Shown here one piece after another: positions 6,791 through 14,900 of a stretch of DNA of 20,397 nucleotides; position 1 is the first letter of the stretch; each line of letters begins with the position of its first letter. Both the position numbers and the translations under genes were made by a program. This DNA comes from a virus: positions 1-20,397 of IMG/VR virus record IMGVR_UViG_3300001720_000038; one strand, given 5' to 3'. The notes beneath the pieces were generated by a model that ran no database searches, was not told the DNA's origin, and saw nothing but the letters and a program-made list of their open reading frames with translations.

Positions 6791-7267
6791 ATGGCAATTC
6801 CTTTACAAATAGCAAGCACCGTAATGAAAGCAGGTGCATCAATTCAACAGGGGCAGATGGCAATGCAGTCTGCTAGGTATAATGCAAAAGTCATTGGGCG
6901 ACAGGCTGAGCAAGAGGCAGAGGCTTCGCTAGAAAGCATGGCTCGTAAAAGAACCGAAAACGAAAGAGCGTTATCATCGATCAAGCTCCGTATGCAGGAG
7001 TCTGGCCTTGATACGACTCAGGGATCTAGCGCGGATTACTTTGATGAGGCCACCTCAAGACTTGAGTTACAGATTTTAGACGAAGCCAGACAGTCAAATT
7101 TTAGAGATAGGGCAAGGCGAAACGAAGCTCAGATGCAGATTTATCAAGGCAAAGTAGCAAGAGCTAACGCGCAAGCTACAGCAATGGGTCAACTCATAGG
7201 AGGAGCAGCCAAAATCTCCGGCAAAATGAAAGACATAAAGGACGCAACTCCAGGAGAAAAATATTAA
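6791..7267 (+). CDS. Internal virion protein, T7 gp14-like
   Basis: I place the start at the ATG at 6791, four bases after the previous stop, giving 158 residues. A longer reading from a TTG at 6695 would overlap the GNAT-like gene by 92 bases and add a sequence that does not look conserved. The protein begins with a short hydrophobic/alanine segment (AIPLQIASTVMKAGASI). Long glutamine-, alanine- and arginine-rich helices follow (SARYNAKVIGRQAEQEAEAS; later IYQGKVARANAQATAMGQLI), ending with a glycine/alanine stretch. This composition and the position after the gene-13 analogue match T7 gp14, a core protein that is ejected first and inserts in the outer membrane to start the DNA channel. The next gene follows after 3 bases. 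Confidence 0.72.
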   Translation: MAIPLQIASTVMKAGASIQQGQMAMQSARYNAKVIGRQAEQEAEASLESMARKRTENERALSSIKLRMQESGLDTTQGSSADYFDEATSRLELQILDEARQSNFRDRARRNEAQMQIYQGKVARANAQATAMGQLIGGAAKISGKMKDIKDATPGEKY

Positions 7268-7270
7268 GTT

Positions 7271-8917
7271 ATGCCACAATTACCAAATTTAACAGGGCCA
7301 GCAGTGCCTCCAGAGCAAGCGGCAGGCATCAGAGTTGGAGTCCCTTCTAATTCTGGCCTGCAAGCAATAGCGCAAGCTGTCGGATCGGTAGGCGAGGAGA
7401 TGCACAATGCCAAGATGGAGATCTTGCAGAAACAAAACGAAATTGACGTTTTTCGAACCGAAAGCGATTACGGCGCTTACATGGAGTCTGAGCGGCAAAA
7501 GCTTAATTTTAATAATCCTGCTAGCTGGGACGATCAGCTAACAAAAGCGTCAAATTCATTTAAAGACTCTCTAGCATCTAAAAACTTATCTGCTGATGCA
7601 ATGAGTTCTCTCAACACAAGGCTTATGGCATACGAGCAAAAGATTATGAGGGGCGCACAAAGAGACGCTCGTCTTGCTCAAGTTCAAATTATATCTGGAG
7701 AGTTCAAAAACCGGCAAGACTCTTACCTTAAAAACAGGGACTATGAAGGGGCTATAGAGAACCTTAAAGAGTCAGCATATAGTCTAAAAATGCAAGGTCA
7801 CGAAGTGGAAAGTCGTGTATCCAAAATCAGAGAACAACAAACCTTGGATGCATTGCAAGATGCTGCATACGATGGGAATGTTGCCGCATTTGAAAAAGAA
7901 ATACCTGGTATTTCAAAGGCTCAACAAAGAGCATTAAAATCAACAGCGGAAAGCGCTTTAGGTAAAAAGAAAAGAAACCAATCTATTGCTGCAATGGATG
8001 GTATTTATGCTAATTCTATTAACACAAAAGAAGATCTTCTTCGCGTAGCTCCAGACCTAGGCGCGGCGCAAACAGCAAAGCTTCTTGGTGTTATTGAGGG
8101 TAGAGACAGCGATGAAAGAAAGAAAATTATTGCTACTCCAGAATACCAAAACCAATTAATTGGAAATGTTTCTGCACTTATTAGGGACTATGATCCAAAC
8201 AAAGGAGATTCTGATACTAATTTTATCAACATATTAGAGCTGTCAGAGCAAATTCAAAGCAGTCACTACAAAGAACATTTGCAAAAACAAATTGAGGATA
8301 TTCGTGATCAGGTCGAAGATAAGATTAAAACTAGAGATGATTTTGCATTTAACGAGTTTGATGAAATAGCAAAACAAAATGAGTTCTTTTTGGGTATGCC
8401 GGAAGAACCAATAGGCAAAGCGCTTGGAACTTATTTAGAAGAGGGAATACTTGAAGATCCAGTAAGACTTAATTCTTTTGGTTTTAAAAATGAACACGCG
8501 CAAGCAATAGCTAAAGCAGCAAAAGAAGAGCAAAAAGCCAAAATGGATGAAGATGAAACTTATAAAGGCCCATCTTCTGTTGATTTGTTTCGTAGGTATT
8601 ACAGTAGTGGCGAAAAAGCTGTTGAGGATTTCAGTCTTAAAGAAAGAAAAGTTCTTGAAGCTATTTTCCAATACAAAGGCCCAACTACTATGATTGTAGA
8701 TCCTCCAGAAAAACAAAAATACGAAAGAGAGCTTAGTGAATTTGAAAAACAAAAAGCAATTGCTTATGGATCTTATAAGTCCGATCTTGCTAAATGGCTA
8801 AGACTTAACCCTGATGCATCGATTGAAAAAACTTCTGAGTTTATAAAAAGCCTTAATGTTGATATTAAAGCACGTTCTAAATCAAAAAGCAATTTAGTGC
8901 CAGCTCGTCCAAAGTAA
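7271..8917 (+). CDS. Internal virion protein, gp15-position core protein
   Basis: This is a 548-residue, highly charged and mostly helical protein with no membrane segment. The N-terminus is proline-rich (MPQLPNLTGPAVPPEQAAG), followed by a glutamine-rich helical region (about residues 28-200: SVGEEMHNAKMEILQKQNE and so on) and repeated charged helices to about residue 460. The last 50 residues are basic. T7 gp15 (747 residues) sits at this place and forms the periplasmic tube of the ejectosome. This product is shorter and I rely on position and architecture rather than recognisable motifs. Base composition falls noticeably in A+T-rich direction from about 7860 onward. No Shine-Dalgarno is visible at a usable distance before the ATG; a GGAG lies 14 bases upstream. 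A 35-base A-rich gap separates it from the giant gene. Confidence 0.62.
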   Translation: MPQLPNLTGPAVPPEQAAGIRVGVPSNSGLQAIAQAVGSVGEEMHNAKMEILQKQNEIDVFRTESDYGAYMESERQKLNFNNPASWDDQLTKASNSFKDSLASKNLSADAMSSLNTRLMAYEQKIMRGAQRDARLAQVQIISGEFKNRQDSYLKNRDYEGAIENLKESAYSLKMQGHEVESRVSKIREQQTLDALQDAAYDGNVAAFEKEIPGISKAQQRALKSTAESALGKKKRNQSIAAMDGIYANSINTKEDLLRVAPDLGAAQTAKLLGVIEGRDSDERKKIIATPEYQNQLIGNVSALIRDYDPNKGDSDTNFINILELSEQIQSSHYKEHLQKQIEDIRDQVEDKIKTRDDFAFNEFDEIAKQNEFFLGMPEEPIGKALGTYLEEGILEDPVRLNSFGFKNEHAQAIAKAAKEEQKAKMDEDETYKGPSSVDLFRRYYSSGEKAVEDFSLKERKVLEAIFQYKGPTTMIVDPPEKQKYERELSEFEKQKAIAYGSYKSDLAKWLRLNPDASIEKTSEFIKSLNVDIKARSKSKSNLVPARPK

Positions 8918-8952
8918 AAAATTTTAATAGGCAATACAAATAATCTAAAAAC

Positions 8953-11900
8953 ATGGAACCTGACTATCAAGGACAGCCAATAACAACTCCTGACGCGCCT
9001 CCATTTGTGCCAGGTGTAACAGATCAAAGGTATGCTCCAGAAAGAGAGGAGCCTATTGAGCCTATTACAGTTCCTGATGACCCTCCGTATGTTGAAGGAA
9101 TTACAGATAAAAGATATGCTCCAGAATTTAAAGGAATTACAGATCAAGGGCTTGCTCCAAAAGTTCAAGAAGTTTCGGAATTCGTAGAAAAAGCCAGCGC
9201 CCCTTCTGGAATATCTACTCCTGATCTTTATTATTTAGGTGCAGACGACATTGCCAATAATGGATTATCTCAGATTGAAAGTGAAAAGCTTGTTGCTCAA
9301 AACAATTGGGTAAGAGAGTCTTTAGGTAATATAGAAAGCGCTGTTCTGGATTACGAAAACTTTTTACCAGAATCAACTAAGCCAGTTAAAAACCGAGCAT
9401 TAATTAGAGCCACTATGGAGGCAGAGCTTGGGTATGATCCTCCAACAATTTTTGAATACAAAACAAGTAGAAATCAAGCTTACAAGAAATTGTTTGGTAA
9501 AGATCTTTCTGAAGACTTGGGAGATCCTGAGCAAGCTTTTGTAAACTCTTTAACTAATAGAGCTGTAATCAAAAAAGAGGATTTTGAGTTTTATGAAAAA
9601 GTAGATCGTCAGGCAACTCTTTCAGCAATACTTGGAGATGGGTTAATAGAGCTACAGTTTGGCGAATCTGTAAAAGATGATCCTGCTTTTATTCGTCAAA
9701 AAGACAAAGCAATTAAGCGTTGGGCAGAAACACAAGAAGCAATTAGCGATCAATATGGGGACATAATCCCAAAGCTTCGCACAACATTTCGCCAAATGCA
9801 ATCTGGGGATGAATGGATTACTCAGGCTGGTTCTGTAGCTAAAACTTTAAATGAAGAAGATAAAACAAAATTTCTTCAAGTTCTTAGAGATTTAGCAGTA
9901 ACATACCCAACTGAAGAGCTAGAGAGCGGCTTTAAAAAACTTGGTTTAAATTTAAAGAAATCGGGAAGAGGTGTGTCTGGCGCTATTGATGCCGCTATTG
10001 TAGGAACAGGAGATATAGTAAGAGAAGGCGGTACTGTTTCTTTGGCAGATTTATTTGGGGGCGGCGAGTGGTATGCTAAAGAACAAGAAAGAAAAGCCGC
10101 TGATGCAAAATGGGCTGCTGCTTATCGCAAAGAACAAGATTTCGTTGCAGATGTTCGCAGAATATTTGAAGAAGATTATGATCCTATTAGACCTTTGGCA
10201 GAAAAAGGATCTACGTTAAGAGCTGTTGAAGAAGGTGTTTATGCAATACCTGGAGCTGTTACTACTACAGCAATGGCGTTTGTGCCAATTGTGGGAATGA
10301 CTGCCACATATGGAACTATTAGAGAATTTGAAAGGCAGAAATATCGTGGTCGATTAATTGCAAATGGCGTTCCTAGAGAAAAAGCTGCTGAAATAGCAGA
10401 GGCTTTATCTACTGTTTCTGCCGCCCCTCAAGTTTTGCTTGAAAAACTGCAAGCAAATATAGTTGGAGGTAAATCTCCAATATTCTCAAAAGTATTAGGA
10501 AAAGTTGACGGCTTATTAAAAACTAAAGCTACAAGGTTTACGGGCAGATTTTTAGCAGCAAGTTTGGGCGAGACTACTATTGAGTTAATGCAGGAGCTTA
10601 CTTCTGAAACTGTTCAAGATCTTGCAAGCGAGCTGCAAAAAGAAATTCCTGACATTGAATGGAAGAACGGAAAAGATGGATACTTTGATGGTTATTTTAA
10701 CAAAACCATTACAACATTTGTAGCCGTTGCCCCATTGTCATTTATACCGGCAGCAAGAGGGTTGTCTGCTGATAATAGAGCCGCAGCTATTAAGACGACT
10801 TCACCTATTGTTAGAAAAGCTTGGGGGTTTAAACCAAAAGATAATGCCGCTATTGATGAAGCTAAAACTCCAGGCGAAACAACAAATGCGGTAGAAAACG
10901 CTTTAAAAAATCGTGATCCACAATCAGAAAGCGCAAAGGAAGCAACTAAAGAGTTAGAACAAAAACTTAAAAAAGAACAAGAAGCTTTAAAGAAATTAGA
11001 AGATTCTGGAGTTATTCCTAGCGTTAGAACTTCTAAAGATAATAAAGGTTTTGAGGTTTATGACGAGCAAACTGATGCGGTTATTTCTTATGCTGACACA
11101 GCCACTGAAGCAACCGAGGCTGTTCTTGATACAATAGGAATGCGAGAAAACGCAACTCAAGACGTTATTGACGAAATGAGTTCTCTTATTGAAGCCGCAA
11201 AACAAGTTTCGGAAGATACTGGAGTAACTCAAGAGATTTCTCCTACGCAAATTGTAACTCCCGAAATGGCAAATAAAATCTTTCCTGAGTCAGCTAGGAG
11301 GATAGCAGAAGAATCTAAGTTAATTGAAGTTGCGGAAGGAGGTACTGGCGCTGTAACTGAAGCTGTTTTTAATCCTCAGCAAATTGTTACAGGTGTAGCA
11401 ATACCTAAAGGAATACAGGGCAGAATTGAAGATGTAACAAAACTTTATGGTGGATCTAATATTTTTACACTTATTCACGAAAGATCTCATCATGTAAGGA
11501 GAGAGTTAATTGCGCGAGGAGAGCTTAGTGAAGAAAAGCAAATTTCATTTTTCAGAAAGCTTAATGCTGAATTAAAAGGTAGAAAAACTAAAACAGGGCA
11601 ATCTGTAGAGTTTAAAGGTATTGACGGAGATACTGTTACGGAGACAGCCTTAGATGAAGCGTGGGCGCATTTTGCAGAAATTGCAATTTTGCGAACAAGA
11701 AACGGCAAAAAATCAAAGCTTAGAAGCTTGTTAAACAAAAACCTTTCCGCAATGGTTAGAGCTAATGTTCCAGGCGCTCGTCAGTTTAAAGCGTTCATTA
11801 GAGCGATGAAGGACTTTTTTGCTTTAGACCTTACTAGAGCAGTAATTTTACAAAAAGCTGTAAGAGACGGCAAGCTTGACGCAGCAGAAATGCAAGAGTT

Positions 11901-14900
11901 TGAAGCAATGGTTTTGGGAGAAACCCTGCAAGAGCAACACGAAGAACAAGTCTTACAGTCTAGGGAAGAATTAATTCAGCAAGAAGGCCCATCGTTTTCT
12001 TTAGCAAAAGATATTAAGCCTTACAAAGATAGAGATGGAGACGAGCAAGGAGAGCCTCTTACTGAAACAGAAATCAAAGAAGGTATTGAAGATGAGCCTG
12101 GGACTTTAGCCGATGTTGAGATCGATGATGATAAATTTAGCGATAGCCAAGCTGGAGAAGTGTCTTTTTCTATTGCGGGAAAAGCACCAATAATTACAAA
12201 GAGCTTATTAAAAGGGAAAAAGAAGTTTGTTTACTTTTCAGACAGAACAAGAGTTGGTGTTTATACTGGCTTAGATCCAAAAAGCGGAATCAAAATTGAT
12301 CTTCAAGGTGGTCCAAAGTATCCTTTTATTAAAGGACACGGAAAAGCAAAAGCTGGATGGGCTTTTACTACTGAAGGTATGTTTACTAGATTTGCAAAAA
12401 GAGTAGCATCTACTGACGGGATTGGGCTTGTTACTCTTTATTCAAAAGAAAACCTTAGAGCTAATCCGACTTTTCTAAAAGCTTACGTTGAAGAGGTAAA
12501 ATGGGCAATTGAAGACGGGTCTCTTAATGAGGCAGATTTTCTTGAAGTAACAAATAACTTGCGAGAAGCTACGGTAAACTCAAAGAAGTTTAAAGAAAAC
12601 TCGGAGTGGGCATCTTTGTTTCAAAAGGAATGGAAAACGGTAAGCGATTTTTCTATTGCTATGGAAACAGCGACCTTTGAAATTAGGTCTGGAATGTTTT
12701 TTGCTTACAACGCTAAGAAAGTTGGTGAAAATAAAGGCTCAAAAATTGGAGGTGATAAACTTGTAGCAAGAGGGTTTCCAAACATTTCTAAAATGGTAGA
12801 TCTTTTTACTGATCCTGATCTTGATCAATTAGAGACTGGAACTATTGTTTCTGCTGTTCAGTTTGAACCTAATCAAAAATCATCTTCAAAAGCTGAAGAA
12901 ATTGGAGCTGAAAACCATCTTAGTTATCCTGTTGTAATTAAAGGCAAAGGGTTAGGTTTTTTTAAAAAGCCTATTCATCTTAGGAAAGTATTACCTGTTA
13001 AAGCAGGAAAAACTGAGAGAAATATGATGCGGTCTGCTGAAACAAGCATGGGATCGGCATCTTTCTCCCTTGGTCGATCCGAGGTAACTCCGACAGCCAT
13101 CACCCAAACTTTTCCAACTAAGGATGGTGGGGTTGTTGGCCCAGCTTCGTTTTCAATCTCGGCTTTCCACGGGACACCGCACAAGGTAGACGAGTTTAGC
13201 ACTGAGCAGATCGGCACGGGAGAGGGCGCTCAGGCTTACGGGTATGGGCTTTACTTTGCTGAGAGTGAGGATGTGGCGCAGAGGTATAGGGACGACTTGA
13301 CCGATACCGGATTTGCGAAAAGAAGGCTCAAAAAAGCGGGGGGCGATATTGATGTGGCTCTTACTGAGGCAAGGGAAAGAGCTAGCAAATATAGAAAGGG
13401 GGGCGCGGATGCCTATGCTAGTGCCATTGAGCAGGACATCAGGTTTCTTGAAAAATACAAAGAGTCTGGAGAGTGGGCTTCCGGCTCCCTCTACACCGTA
13501 GAGCTAAACGTCGAGCAGGACGAGCTTCTTGATTGGAATAAGCCGATGAGTGAGCAAAGTGAGTCAATAAGGTCTAAGATGCTAACCATATTACAAGGAG
13601 ATGCGTCAATGTTTCTGGATGTGAGGGAAGCCGCTAATCGATTAGAAAAAGGTGAATACTTGGACGGTAGGCAAGCTTACAACCAACTTCAATCAACTAT
13701 AGGGTCAAAAAGAGCCTCCGAAGCCCTTGTCGCAGCAGGAATCAAAGGCATCCGCTACCTTGATGGAGCTAGTAGAGCAGACGGAGAAGGCACATCTAAC
13801 TACGTCATTTTTAACGATGCTGATATTACGATCACTGAAGAGAACGGAAATCCGGTTAACCTTTCATCCCCTAGTTTTTCTATAGCGTCTGATAAGATGG
13901 CTACCAGTCTTGTGACTGACGTAACTAAACGCATTAAAGATCCAGAGGCTCGCGCTGAAATGTTCCAGCGTATTCTTAATAAAATAACGGGCATTAAAAG
14001 AGACGTGAAATCTCTTACAGGCAGTGATATTAATGACATTAATCGCCGGTCAAAAATAGAAGCTCTTGAAGAAGAAAAAGAAGACCTAAAAGAAATTCAA
14101 GTTGAAGTAAGTGAGGTTTCAAAAGACCAAGTAGATGAAATAAAAGTTGAGCTTGGTGCAATTGATCAAGCCTTTGAGACTGACGTTGAAAAGCTAAAAG
14201 AGCAACACGAAAACAAAGTGGCTAAAATCGGGGAAGATATTGTCGCTAAATATAACCACAGGATTGAAGCAGCTAAAGGCAGTGCAAAAAAAGCTCTTGT
14301 GAAAGAAGCTAAGGCCACTCAATCAGAAAGATTAAAGGCTGAGCGAAAAAGATTTTCTGACGAAAAGAAGTTAGCTAAATCAAAGATTGCAACTGAAAAA
14401 GCTAAGCTAGAATCTCAGTTAAAAACTGCTGATTTTGAGGTTAAAAGGCAACAGGCTGCTAGAGAGTTTGAAGTATCTAAAGAAATAACTAAGCTAGAAG
14501 CTCAGATTTCTGATCTTAAAGCAAAAAGCAAAGTGTCCGACATTAGAGACTCGTTAGTAGCCCTTGATGCTATTGTTGTTTCTTTACCTGTAGAATTAAG
14601 AGGAAAAATTGGAGGGTTTACTCAGATCTCTAAACTAAATACCGAAGAAAAACGAATTGAGTTTCTCCTAAAAAGAATGGAGAAAGTTGATGCTGTAGTT
14701 GAGGCCTGGATAAAAGGCGAATACCAGAAACAGATAAAGAAATTATTTGATCGCGCTAAGCCTAAAAAGGACAGCAAAGGAATTCTTAAATCTAAGATCG
14801 CGGCAGAATACGCTGACCGCGCAATGGAGATTGAAAAGTTGTCTAAAATGTCAGCCGAGGAACTTGGCAAAAAGACAGACGCTATTCAAAAAGAAATGGA

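Noticed and set aside
7009-7026. GATACGACTCAGGG resembles a T7 promoter core.
   Set aside because: It is inside the gp14-like gene, lacks the CTATA segment and matches by chance through codons for D-T-T-Q-G.
8435-8752. A 105-residue minus-strand open frame rich in phenylalanine.
   Set aside because: It is the complement of lysine-rich coding sequence, a common artefact in A+T-rich genes.
8773-9168. A 131-residue minus-strand open frame.
   Set aside because: It is antisense to the gp15-like gene end and the giant gene start; composition is a mirror of the coding strand with no phage-like domain.
12646-12660. D-F-S-I-A at residues 1232-1236, close to the SFS motif.
   Set aside because: The first serine is aspartate and it lies in the interior of the unassigned module, within what looks like a helix, not at a boundary.
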